Assembly: GCA_017467905.1 (NCBI GenBank)
Contig: JAFUKD010000010.1
Location: 1-64,000, forward strand
DNA from: Phascolarctobacterium sp.
GTDB lineage: Bacteria > Bacillota > Negativicutes > Acidaminococcales > Acidaminococcaceae
Length of the DNA stretch: 64,000 nucleotides
Direction of reading: 5' to 3'
Part shown: in pieces, positions 1-6,825 of the stretch
Layout of the letters: every line of letters begins with the position of its first letter
Position numbering within the stretch: the stretch's first letter is position 1
Notes under the pieces: model-generated
Seen by the model: only the letters and a program-made list of their open reading frames with translations
The model's database searches: none
Told to the model about the DNA's origin: nothing
Position numbers and translations under genes: made by a program

Positions 1-90
1 ACCAATATTACGCCCTGCAGCTAAAAAAGATAGACGTTCCTCACAAACTAATTTTACTGCTTTTAATTTTTCTTCAAAAGTAAATGCCAT
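1..90 (-). CDS. Transposase OrfA N-terminus (partial, IS3 family)
   Basis: An ATG at 90 opens a frame that runs off the window after 30 codons. The visible protein begins MAFTFEEKLKAVKLVCEER and continues with a residue pattern typical of the first helix-turn-helix of IS3/IS150 OrfA proteins, which bind the IS ends. Only the start is present, so activity cannot be judged. The position just inside the IS-like terminal repeat supports the call. Confidence 0.55.
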   Translation of the reverse strand, partial: MAFTFEEKLKAVKLVCEERLSFLAAGRNIG

Positions 91-142
91 AAAAAAATAA
101 CCCCCAATCGTTGTTTGTCCAACAATTGGGGTTCACTTCACA
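1..142 (-). mobile_element. Left end of an IS3-family (IS150-like) insertion sequence, cut by the window edge
   Basis: Read on the minus strand, the sequence ending near 142 carries TGTGAAGTGAACCCCAATTG followed by TTGGACA, which resembles the terminal inverted repeat of IS150-group elements. A 12-bp hairpin (102-113 with 120-131, one mismatch) lies in this end. The start of an OrfA-like reading frame follows at 90. The rest of the element lies outside the window. The family call rests on the end sequence and 30 residues of protein, so it is likely but not proven. Confidence 0.6.
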
Positions 143-244
143 AACGGGTGGTTTGACGACGGGCTATAAGCCCTTTATACTAGCCAGCGCCTCAATACGC
201 TGGCTTTCTCTTTGTTCAAGCCACACTACACTTTACTCTTTTGC

Positions 245-266
245 CGCCCCTGTCAGGGGCGTTTTT
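245..266 (-). terminator. Probable terminator behind tnpA
   Basis: CGCCCC (245-250) pairs with GGGGCG (256-261) around a five-base loop, just downstream of the tnpA stop on the minus strand. A T-rich run is weak on this strand, so it may instead be part of the IS right end. Confidence 0.35.
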
Positions 267-271
267 ATTAC

Positions 272-730
272 TTATCTACCCTTAAAAGGGTCTTCGTACT
301 CTCGTACACTTAACTTATCCAATGCTATATCATGTTTCTCTTGTTCTTCTATGTATTTCTTTATTGTTGCTTCATTAAGTCCTACAGTAGAGACATAATA
401 CCCTTCTGCCCAGAAATGTCTGTTCCCAAACTTGTACTTTAAATTTGCATGCTTGTCGAACATCATCAATGCAGATTTTCCTTTTAAGTATCCTACAAAT
501 GTTGATACTGCAATTTTAGGAGGAATACTTACTAGTAGATGAACATGGTCTGGCATCATATGTCCTTCTATGATTTCCACGCCTTTGTACGAGCATAACC
601 TTTTAAAAAATTCTATTAAACTTTCGCGATATTGATTAAAGATAATTTTTCGTCTATACTTTGGAGTGAATACGATATGGTACTTACACAACCATTTTGT
701 ATGAGACAATTCATTTGTTTTATTAGCCAT
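272..730 (-). CDS. tnpA: IS200/IS605-family transposase TnpA (Y1 HUH)
   Basis: A 152-residue protein of normal length for IS200 TnpA, the single-strand transposase that cuts and joins hairpin ends through a tyrosine-DNA link. The N-terminus has the conserved YHIVFTPKYRR stretch. The HUH metal site is PDHVHLL at about residues 60-66. The likely catalytic tyrosine lies in the helix TIKKYIEEQ near residue 127. The frame is intact, so the copy may be active. A GC-rich hairpin at 245-261 follows the stop and is probably the terminator. Confidence 0.9.
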   Translation of the reverse strand: MANKTNELSHTKWLCKYHIVFTPKYRRKIIFNQYRESLIEFFKRLCSYKGVEIIEGHMMPDHVHLLVSIPPKIAVSTFVGYLKGKSALMMFDKHANLKYKFGNRHFWAEGYYVSTVGLNEATIKKYIEEQEKHDIALDKLSVREYEDPFKGR

Positions 731-892
731 AATGAGTCATTCCTTTCTTTGCAATAGTGACTTGAACACTTGCTATTGTAAAAGGAATGACTCATTTTTT
801 GTATAACAATCAATGCGCACCCGCATAGCGGGTGGTTCTGTGTTTCGCATGTTTCCGTGCTCAACAGGGTAAACCCACATAAACAAAAAATA

Positions 893-916
893 AAGCGTTC
901 ACATTCGTGAACGCTT
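893..916 (-). terminator. Intrinsic terminator of the tRNA operon
   Basis: AAGCGTTCAC (893-902) pairs perfectly with GTGAACGCTT (907-916) around a four-base loop. On the minus strand it is followed by TTTATTTTTTG. It lies directly after tRNA-Lys and ends the His-Gln-Lys transcript. Confidence 0.85.
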
Positions 917-926
917 ACTTTCAATT

Positions 927-1002
927 TGGTGATCCACCCGCGACTCGAACGCGGGACACCCTGATTAAAAGTCAGGTGCTCTACCGACTGAGCTAGTGGA
1001 TC
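927..1002 (-). tRNA. tRNA-Lys (anticodon TTT)
   Basis: A 76-nt cloverleaf with a GATCCAC/GTGGATC acceptor stem, anticodon loop CTTTTAA (TTT) and the T-loop GTTCGAGTC. The CCA end is encoded at 927-929. It is the last of three tRNAs in one minus-strand operon. Confidence 0.95.
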
Positions 1003-1005
1003 ACT

Positions 1006-1081
1006 TGGCTGGGGCGGCTGGACTCGAACCAACGCATGCGGGAGTCAAAGTCCCGTGCCTTACCGACTTGGCTACGCCCCA
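1006..1081 (-). tRNA. tRNA-Gln (anticodon TTG)
   Basis: A 76-nt cloverleaf with the U1-A72 acceptor end typical of glutamine tRNAs (TGGGGCG/CGCCCCA, then G73 and an encoded CCA). The anticodon loop CTTTGAC gives TTG. It lies four bases upstream of tRNA-Lys. Confidence 0.95.
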
Positions 1082-1103
1082 AAATTTTCGCTAGCTAACA
1101 AGG

Positions 1104-1180
1104 TGGGGTGACTGGAGGGATTCGAACCCTCGCGTAACGGAGCCACAATCCGCCGTGTTAACTGCTTCACCACAGCCACC
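1104..1180 (-). tRNA. tRNA-His (anticodon GTG)
   Basis: The anticodon loop TTGTGGC gives GTG. The extra G at position -1 (opposite C73), the identity element of histidine tRNAs, is encoded at 1180. CCA is encoded at 1104-1106. It is the first tRNA of the operon. Confidence 0.95.
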
Positions 1181-1218
1181 AAATTAAGTCCAAACTCAAT
1201 AGCTTGGCGACAGGTGTT

Positions 1219-1247
1219 ATTATACTATAAGTAAATGGGCACGTCAA
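1219..1247 (-). promoter_or_regulatory. Sigma-70 type promoter of the tRNA operon
   Basis: On the minus strand TTGACG (1242-1247) and a perfect TATAAT (1219-1224) are separated by 17 bases, about 40 bases ahead of tRNA-His. This is a near-consensus stable-RNA promoter. Confidence 0.85.
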
Positions 1248-1273
1248 TAGTTTTTGCCAAAAAAATTATAAAA

Positions 1274-1648
1274 TTATTTCACAGCAATAACTTCAATCTC
1301 AACGTGTACGCCTTTGGGCAAAGCTGCTACCTGCACAAAGGAGCGAGCAGGCGGATTTACTTGGAAATATTTGCCATACACACCATTAACAGCAGCAAAG
1401 TCATTGATATCAGTTGCGAAGATAGTGGTTTTAACAACATTAGCATAGGTGCAGCCTGCTGCTTCCAAAACTGCGCCAATGTTTTGCATAACGCGTTCAG
1501 CTTCTGCTTCAATATTTTCTAAAACCAGTTCACCAGTTGCCGGATTAATAGCGATTTGTCCGGAGCAGTACACAGTGTTACCTGCAACGATTGCTTGGGA
1601 ATAAGGTCCCAAGGCTTGGGGGGCTTTATCTGTAGAAATTACTTGCAT
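1274..1648 (-). CDS. ridA: RidA family 2-iminobutanoate/2-iminopropanoate deaminase
   Basis: A 124-residue protein, the normal length for RidA (YjgF/YER057c/UK114). It hydrolyses reactive enamine/imine intermediates such as 2-aminoacrylate, which PLP and Fe-S dehydratases release from serine. The GPYSQ stretch near residue 14, the YCSGQIA strand and the invariant arginine in PPARSFVQVAALP near residue 101 are present. It starts 14 bases after sdaAA with a good AAAGGAG site and is the last gene of the serine operon. The context explains its role: it clears the 2-aminoacrylate formed by the dehydratase next door. Confidence 0.93.
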   Translation of the reverse strand: MQVISTDKAPQALGPYSQAIVAGNTVYCSGQIAINPATGELVLENIEAEAERVMQNIGAVLEAAGCTYANVVKTTIFATDINDFAAVNGVYGKYFQVNPPARSFVQVAALPKGVHVEIEVIAVK

Positions 1649-1662
1649 AATTATTTCTCCTT

Positions 1663-2550
1663 TTACTCTTTTGCAAAATATTTTTTAGCCCAGGCTAAAG
1701 CAGTGGGGCTACTTGCCATACCTCCGCCCGCAGTTTCCTTCAAGGCACAGGGAAGCAAATCGCCTACGCTCTTCATGGCATCAATAGCTTCATCCGCCGG
1801 AATGAAGCTGCTGATTCCGGCAAGGGCAAGCTCTGCCGCTGCCAACGCCTGCAAGGCACAAGCTCCATTACGTTTTATACAGGGAACTTCCACCAAGCCG
1901 GCAACCGGGTCGCACACAAGACCCAAAACATTTTTAAAAACGATGGATACTGCGTGCCCTACCTGAGCAGGAGTGCCGCCCAACATTGACACTGCGGCTC
2001 CGGCAGCCATTGCTGCAGCGCTGCCACATTCAGCCTGACAGCCACCTGTTGCTCCGGCTAAGGAAGCTCTGTCCGCAATAACAAGACCAATTCCTCCGGC
2101 AACAACAAGTCCTTCTGCCAAAACCTTGCTTGATAAACCATAATGTTTTTTCAGAGCGAAGAACACACCGGGCAAAACACCACTTGCTCCCGCAGTAGGC
2201 GCCGCCACAATTCTACCCATGGCAGCGTTGGCTTCGGAAACTGCCATAGCATACACCATAGCATCCTTCGCCTTATCACCTAAAATATTATTGAACTGCT
2301 TTTGCTCAGAAGCTTCCAGTAAACGCTTAGCATCCCCACCTGTTAAACCACTGTGAGAGCGCACGCCCGTCAAGCCAAATTTAATGGAGTCTTCTATAAC
2401 CACTAGCATAGCTTCCATTTTACTAAGCAGCTCTTCCTCGGAACATTCCAGCTCCTTGGAATTATATTCTAATAAAAATTCCTGCATGGATTTACCCTGA
2501 GCTTCCGCTTCGGCAATCCATCCATTTAAAGAAAGCTTATCCTTTTTCAT
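1663..2550 (-). CDS. sdaAA: L-serine dehydratase, iron-sulfur-dependent, alpha subunit
   Basis: A 295-residue alpha subunit of the oxygen-labile [4Fe-4S] L-serine ammonia-lyase that turns serine into pyruvate and ammonia. Conserved cysteines expected to ligate the cluster are seen in GLVCDPVAG, VEVPCIKRN and GGCQAECGS. Glycine-rich stretches such as PTAGASGVLPGVF are typical of the family. It follows sdaAB by nine bases and precedes ridA. The two-subunit form is the Firmicutes type, unlike the fused E. coli SdaA. Confidence 0.95.
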   Translation of the reverse strand: MKKDKLSLNGWIAEAEAQGKSMQEFLLEYNSKELECSEEELLSKMEAMLVVIEDSIKFGLTGVRSHSGLTGGDAKRLLEASEQKQFNNILGDKAKDAMVYAMAVSEANAAMGRIVAAPTAGASGVLPGVFFALKKHYGLSSKVLAEGLVVAGGIGLVIADRASLAGATGGCQAECGSAAAMAAGAAVSMLGGTPAQVGHAVSIVFKNVLGLVCDPVAGLVEVPCIKRNGACALQALAAAELALAGISSFIPADEAIDAMKSVGDLLPCALKETAGGGMASSPTALAWAKKYFAKE

Positions 2551-2559
2551 AACCTAACC

Positions 2560-3225
2560 TCACGCAACGCTGGCAATAAAGCGCACGGAATGAATCTGCT
2601 GTAGAGCAGCAATCAAATTGATAATGCCCTGGGGTACTGCTTCATCACATTCAATAACCATGGATGCAAGACCACCCTTATTACTGCGGAACACCCTCAT
2701 GGTCGCTACGTTTACCCCTGCGTTGGCAAGAGTACTTGTAACCAAGGCAATGATGCCACGTTTATCTTCGTGTACAGTTAAGATGGCAGGCAGCTTACCG
2801 GTCAATTCCACAGGAAAGCCATCAATACTATTTACAAGTACCTGCCCGCCACCCACAGAAGCTCCAATAATTTCACAACGGCTACCGTCTGCCGCTGTCA
2901 ATTTAAAAAGCGCCGTATTGGGATGAGTAAGGCTTCCCAAATCCACCTTGGCAAAGCTGTATTCCAAACCGGCTTCTGCCGCGTACCTATCTGCTTCAGG
3001 AATACGCGCATCATCAGGCAGCCAGCCCATCAATCCTGCCAAAAGTGCCATATCAGTACCATGTCCCTTATGAGTTTCTGCGAAGGAGCCGTGCAAATGA
3101 ATCTCTGCCCGCACGGGAGCGGAACCTAAAATTCCGGCTGCTAAAAGGCCCAAGCGTACTGCTCCTGCCGTATGGGAACTGGAAGGGCCAATCATCACCG
3201 GTCCAATAATATCAATAATGTTCAT
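2560..3225 (-). CDS. sdaAB: L-serine dehydratase, iron-sulfur-dependent, beta subunit
   Basis: I choose the ATG at 3225 (MNIIDIIGPVMIGPSSSHTA), preceded by GGGAGAAGCT; a start at 3255 would be 10 codons longer with no better site. The product is 221 residues, normal for SdaAB. The N-terminal half carries the conserved IGPSSSHTAG motif. The C-terminal part is an ACT domain (about residues 148-221, from ILTVHEDKRGIIALV), a regulatory fold that often binds amino acids. It forms the dehydratase with SdaAA. Confidence 0.93.
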   Translation of the reverse strand: MNIIDIIGPVMIGPSSSHTAGAVRLGLLAAGILGSAPVRAEIHLHGSFAETHKGHGTDMALLAGLMGWLPDDARIPEADRYAAEAGLEYSFAKVDLGSLTHPNTALFKLTAADGSRCEIIGASVGGGQVLVNSIDGFPVELTGKLPAILTVHEDKRGIIALVTSTLANAGVNVATMRVFRSNKGGLASMVIECDEAVPQGIINLIAALQQIHSVRFIASVA

Positions 3226-3247
3226 AGCTTCTCCCTTATATTCCAGC

Positions 3248-3682
3248 TCATTCACCCTTGGGTACGGAGCGGTGCGCCAAACCTACACACATTTCATTTA
3301 GGTTCAGCACCCCTACGCCCATAAAGATAGCCACACAAACATGCTCACCACAACGGGCAATACCAATCTTGCCGCCAACGTTAAAGCCTACAGCTTTACT
3401 TTTCACTTGCTCCAAAGCTGCGTGAGTAGCTCCGGCAACTGCGCCTGCCCCCACGTGGGTTTCGCTAACCAAGCCTTGGCGTTGGGCTGCTACAACGGCA
3501 CGCTCCATAATCTTTACTACGGAAGGAATGAAATCTCCGCCAAAATCTACAGCCGCCGCACGAATTCCCTGATGGCTAAGCAATTCCTTCACCTGCTGTT
3601 CTTCCGCACGAGTGGCAGTTAACGCAAGGCGCAGGGCAGCGCGACCAATATCAATACTACTAAAGGGACTTTTTTCCAACAT
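3248..3682 (-). CDS. HutP-like RNA-binding antiterminator
   Basis: A 144-residue protein that aligns by eye with HutP, the histidine- and Mg-dependent RNA-binding protein that stops termination in the Bacillus hut leader. Shared features are an IGR...L start, a central helix with ATHAALEQV (HutP: YHATMEAL), then the strands GGKIGIAR and CVAIFMGVGV and a C-terminal GLAHR. It lies between the symporter and sdaAB, five bases after the symporter stop, with an AGAGGATT site. No hut genes are in the window. The UAG-rich leader of this operon (5166-5215) is a candidate target, so it may control its own operon. The effector is unknown. Confidence 0.75.
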   Translation of the reverse strand: MLEKSPFSSIDIGRAALRLALTATRAEEQQVKELLSHQGIRAAAVDFGGDFIPSVVKIMERAVVAAQRQGLVSETHVGAGAVAGATHAALEQVKSKAVGFNVGGKIGIARCGEHVCVAIFMGVGVLNLNEMCVGLAHRSVPKGE

Positions 3683-3687
3683 CTAAA

Positions 3688-5121
3688 TCAATCCTCTTCT
3701 ACCATTTCCACTTCCTTAATCTTAGTCTTGTCAAACAAGGGAATCAAAAGGAAGGTAATGATGCAGATAACCCATTCAAAATAAACAACTTCTTTAAAAA
3801 TGGGTTTAATGCAACCTAAAACATCACCGGGCATGTACCACAGAACAATACCTGCGATACCAACCAGAGTAGTCCAAAAAGCACTGCTGCGACGGCAAAT
3901 ACCGGGAGCAAATACAGTGAAGAAAAAGATACAGGTCAAGGCAGTGGTCATGGAAAGACCTGCAATCATAGTTTTCAAAATACCTGCCGCATTGAAGGCA
4001 AACCACAGGGTAATAAGACCAATTACAAAAATAGTGATACGGTTAATGGTAACAAATTTTTCATCGCTTACACCGGGGTTAATGAAGCGTTTGTAAATAT
4101 CTTGAGAGAACAGGGTACCTGCACCCAAAAGGATGGTGCAAGCAGTGGACACGTCTGCTGCCCACAGCGCTGCCAAAGTAGCACCGGAGGCAATGGGATT
4201 CAAGCTCATAACAACCTTGGGCATTGCCATCGCAGCCTTTTCCACAGGAATTTCCGGGAACATAACCTTAGCTACCAAACCAAGAACTGCGCACAGGAAG
4301 CCTACGGGGAAAATCAAAAGGCCGCCCAGCAGGAAGCCATTACGCGCAGATTTAACACTGCTAGCGCCACAAGCGATTTGCACAGGACCTTGAGCGGTAA
4401 TAGCTTGGGTAATCATAACAACGAACCAGCTGATAATTACAACCAGGGGAATGCCTGCCAACGGGTCAACCATTACATCTGCATTAGGAAGCTTTGCCAC
4501 CAGCTCATCCCAACCACCAACATTGTTTACTGCGCTAATGCAGGAATACACAACGCCAAGATAAATCAAAGCAACGCTAATAATGTTAGACAAGCCACTG
4601 GACCACAAGCCGCCAATCAAAGTAATGCCAATGAACACAACCGCACTCATAAGCATACCACCTTGGAAGCTGAATACTTCCGGAAGCAAGCTGGAAAGAA
4701 TCGCGCCGCCTGCCAAATATTGCAGAGCAGTGATTACGCACATAATGATAACCAAGCCAACAGCACTGATAACGCGGCCCTTGGTATCATAATATTTTTC
4801 AAAGAATTCCGGAATAGTAGAAACCTTCATGGCACGCAGTCTACCTGCTGCGAAGAGACCCATAATTACAGCGCCGGCAGCCCAAGCCGCATTGTACCAG
4901 CCTGCAGCCATGCCAATAGAAAAAGCTCTTTCGGCCACGCCAACAGTAGAAGCTGCGCCAACTGCCAAGCCCGTAATGTTAACAGCAATCAAAGCGCTGC
5001 CAAGCTTACGTCCTGCCAGGAGGTATGCAGTAGAACCTTTAGAGGCTCTGTTCTTTACCCAAAAGCTTATGCCAAAGAGCATTGCGATGTACATACACAC
5101 GATAATTAATTGAATAGACAT
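3688..5121 (-). CDS. Sodium:solute symporter (SSS family), probable serine/amino-acid uptake
   Basis: A 477-residue integral membrane protein from the ATG at 5121 (MSIQLIIVCMYIAMLFG). That start has an AAAGG site 11 bases upstream; the upstream frame to 5154 lacks one. About 13 hydrophobic segments fit the LeuT-fold SSS family of Na+-coupled transporters, with NITGLAVGAASTVGVAERAF near the first discontinuous helix. It is the first gene of the serine dehydratase operon, so serine or a related amino acid is the likely substrate. That substrate is inferred from context only. Confidence 0.85.
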   Translation of the reverse strand: MSIQLIIVCMYIAMLFGISFWVKNRASKGSTAYLLAGRKLGSALIAVNITGLAVGAASTVGVAERAFSIGMAAGWYNAAWAAGAVIMGLFAAGRLRAMKVSTIPEFFEKYYDTKGRVISAVGLVIIMCVITALQYLAGGAILSSLLPEVFSFQGGMLMSAVVFIGITLIGGLWSSGLSNIISVALIYLGVVYSCISAVNNVGGWDELVAKLPNADVMVDPLAGIPLVVIISWFVVMITQAITAQGPVQIACGASSVKSARNGFLLGGLLIFPVGFLCAVLGLVAKVMFPEIPVEKAAMAMPKVVMSLNPIASGATLAALWAADVSTACTILLGAGTLFSQDIYKRFINPGVSDEKFVTINRITIFVIGLITLWFAFNAAGILKTMIAGLSMTTALTCIFFFTVFAPGICRRSSAFWTTLVGIAGIVLWYMPGDVLGCIKPIFKEVVYFEWVICIITFLLIPLFDKTKIKEVEMVEED

Positions 5122-5165
5122 GAATACACTACCTTTCTTCCATGCTGCACACATGATTTTAAATT

Positions 5166-5215
5166 CTACCGTACTACAATACTACCCTACTACTAAAGGC
5201 TACGGTAATAAACTA
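5166..5215 (-). promoter_or_regulatory. UAG-repeat leader, candidate HutP-type RNA target
   Basis: On the minus strand the leader of the serine operon holds eight TAG triplets in 50 bases, at 5215-5213, 5202-5200, 5195-5193, 5192-5190, 5189-5187, 5184-5182, 5176-5174 and 5168-5166. Gaps of four (CCTT) and five (TATTG, TACGG) bases occur between members. HutP is known to read UAG triplets spaced four bases apart. I see no clear terminator in the leader, so the mechanism may be translational or may act on RNA stability. Confidence 0.5.
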
Positions 5216-5220
5216 ATGCT

Positions 5221-5226
5221 ATTATA
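5221..5226 (-). promoter_or_regulatory. Probable -10 box of the serine-catabolism operon
   Basis: A perfect TATAAT on the minus strand lies about 100 bases ahead of the symporter ATG and just upstream of the UAG repeats. The -35 region is weak (TTTTCT at 17 bases), which would suit a regulated promoter. Confidence 0.5.
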
Positions 5227-5389
5227 GCAATTTTCATCTATAAAGAAAAGTAGCGTTTAGCAAAATAGAAAAGGATTAGTATAAGCTGTAAAATTTTGTT
5301 AAAATCGCAACAATCAAGAGGATTTTATCAATTTATGTCGAATTTTATTTTATTCAACGTGAAAAAAATCTTTCTTCAAGGAGATTATC

Positions 5390-5629
5390 ATGATTTCTTT
5401 TGCAACCAGTGGAACCTGTTCCAAAGTTATAAATTTTGAAATTGTTGACGGCAAATTACACAATGTTTCTTTTGTGGGTGGTTGCCCCGGTAATTTGCAA
5501 GCTATCAGTAAATTGGTAGAAGGCATGGACGCTAAGGAAGCTGCTTCCAGATTGCAGGGTATTCGTTGCGGCGCAAGGCCTACTAGTTGCGGCGACCAGT
5601 TTGCTAAAGCTATTTTAGAAAATATTTGA
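5390..5629 (+). CDS. TSCPD domain protein (TIGR03905 type)
   Basis: A 79-residue protein made almost entirely of a TSCPD domain, the small cysteine-bearing module found at the C-terminus of B12-dependent ribonucleotide reductases and as stand-alone proteins. Cysteines are visible in SGTCSK, GGCPGN, RCGARP and SCGDQ, consistent with metal or Fe-S binding. It has a strong CAAGGAGA site. Function of the stand-alone form is not known. A ~120-bp hairpin repeat begins at its stop codon. Confidence 0.8.
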   Translation: MISFATSGTCSKVINFEIVDGKLHNVSFVGGCPGNLQAISKLVEGMDAKEAASRLQGIRCGARPTSCGDQFAKAILENI

Positions 5630-5748
5630 AATCGCCATAAGCGCCATTATGCTTTGTCACAGCTCGCTTACTTGCTCGACGTACGCTTTAGTACGCCTTC
5701 GCTGCATAAGCTTCGCCGTTCCTCGCCTTCTGGCACTTCTAACGATTT
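5629..5748 (+). repeat. Gene-end hairpin repeat, copy 1
   Basis: Begins at the last base of the TSCPD stop codon. Outer arms are AAATCG (5629-5634) and CGATTT (5743-5748). Inside come ATAAGCGCC, a middle stem TAAGC/GCTTA, the core CTTGCTCGACGTACG with a loop and CGTAC-type return, and TGGCACTTCT. It is one of five full copies in the window that share the core but have different, self-complementary outer arms. Confidence 0.8.
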
Positions 5749-5799
5749 TTGGCAACATAGTTATAATGTAGAGTATTTATTGAAAGGAGGGAAACCACA

Positions 5800-6750
5800 A
5801 TGTATAAAATTGTCCGTAGCACCGATAACGGTCTTGACGAATTAGAAATTGACAGACTCGAAAAGGGTTGCTGGATAGATGTTGTGGCGCCCTCTGAAGA
5901 AGAACTGCAGGAAATTGCAGCGGCTACTAAAATCCAAATGGATTTCCTCACTGCCGCACTTGACGAAGAAGAAAAATCCCGTATGGAAATCGAAGACGAC
6001 CAGATTCTGGTCTTGGTTGACATTCCCTTTTTGCGCAGCAATAAGGATTACGACACCCTTCCCTTGGGCATCGTCATCACCGAAAATTGTCTTGTAACCA
6101 TCTGCCTGGAGCCAAACGCTGTCACCGCAGAGTTCAGCTCTCATAATTCCAGATTCTTTTCTACCTTTAAAAAGACGCGTTTCTTGTTCCAAATTCTTTT
6201 TAAATCTGCAACCCTATATTTGAAATACATTCGTATCATCATCCGCAGGACTGACGAATTGGAAAAACACCTACGTCAATCCATGCAAAACTCCGAACTG
6301 TTCAACCTCTTGGATTTACAAAAATCCTTAACCTACTTCTCCACCTCTCTGCGCAGCAACTATATCGTTATGGAAAAGCTGCTCCGTTTGCGTAGCGCTA
6401 CCCAATCCCGCCATCTGATTAAGCTTTACGAAGAAGACGAGGATTTGCTGGAAGACGTAATCATCGAATACAAGCAAGCGGTTGAGATGGTTGAAATGTA
6501 TAGCCACATTCTCAACAGTATGATGGAAGTATTCGCCAGCATCATCAGTAACAACCTGAACTTAGTCATGAAGTTCTTGGCAACCATGACGATTGTTTTG
6601 GCAATACCAACCTTAGTTTCCAGTATGTGGGGTATGAACGTACCCGTTCCCTTTGCCAATAACCCTTGGGGCTTTGCCATTGTACTGGTTTTTGCTTTAG
6701 GTGTTTCCGGCGCTGCTGCTTACCTTTTGTGGAAGCGCAGAATGTTCTAA
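5800..6750 (+). CDS. corA: CorA family divalent cation (Mg2+/Co2+/Ni2+) transporter
   Basis: A 316-residue CorA-type channel. A cytoplasmic acidic N-terminal domain and long coiled helix (about residues 1-250) are followed by two transmembrane helices at the C-terminus. The pore signature GMN is in SMWGMNVPVPF near residue 280, and the protein ends in the usual basic tail (LWKRRMF). The start has a perfect AAAGGAGG site. It lies downstream of the TSCPD gene and the hairpin repeat, on the same strand, and ends in a strong terminator. Confidence 0.93.
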   Translation: MYKIVRSTDNGLDELEIDRLEKGCWIDVVAPSEEELQEIAAATKIQMDFLTAALDEEEKSRMEIEDDQILVLVDIPFLRSNKDYDTLPLGIVITENCLVTICLEPNAVTAEFSSHNSRFFSTFKKTRFLFQILFKSATLYLKYIRIIIRRTDELEKHLRQSMQNSELFNLLDLQKSLTYFSTSLRSNYIVMEKLLRLRSATQSRHLIKLYEEDEDLLEDVIIEYKQAVEMVEMYSHILNSMMEVFASIISNNLNLVMKFLATMTIVLAIPTLVSSMWGMNVPVPFANNPWGFAIVLVFALGVSGAAAYLLWKRRMF

Positions 6751-6773
6751 AACTTTACAGAGCATAAAAATTT

Positions 6774-6805
6774 AGAGGCTATCTCTCGCGAGGTAGCCTC
6801 TTTTG
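6774..6805 (+). terminator. Intrinsic terminator after corA
   Basis: AGAGGCTA (6774-6781) pairs with TAGCCTCT (6794-6801), followed by TTTGTTTTG. On the other strand it can also serve the convergent ABC operon that ends at 6826. Confidence 0.85.
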
Positions 6806-6825
6806 TTTTGCCAAAGTTTGCTTCA

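Larger units (their letters stand above)
150..870 (-). mobile_element. IS200-type (IS200/IS605 family) element
   Basis: A single tnpA gene is flanked by small perfect hairpins rather than long inverted repeats, as in IS200. On the left-end side (upstream of tnpA) there is CACCCGC-ATA-GCGGGTG at 818-834. On the right-end side there are GGGCT-ATA-AGCCC at 161-173 and AGCCAGCG/CGCTGGCT at 182-205. No tnpB is present. The exact cleavage sites are not determined, so the limits are approximate. It abuts the IS3-type end at 1-142, so two unrelated insertion sequences sit side by side. Confidence 0.7.

Noticed and set aside
616-1032. 138-aa minus-strand ORF over the tRNA operon
   Set aside because: It covers two clear tRNA genes, the tRNA terminator and the upstream end of the IS200 element, and has no protein-like composition.
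4102-5109. 335-aa plus-strand ORF opposite the symporter gene
   Set aside because: It is the antisense of a conserved transporter frame with low-complexity composition and no ribosome site; the same holds for the long antisense ORFs over serA, mutA, mutB and the RND gene.
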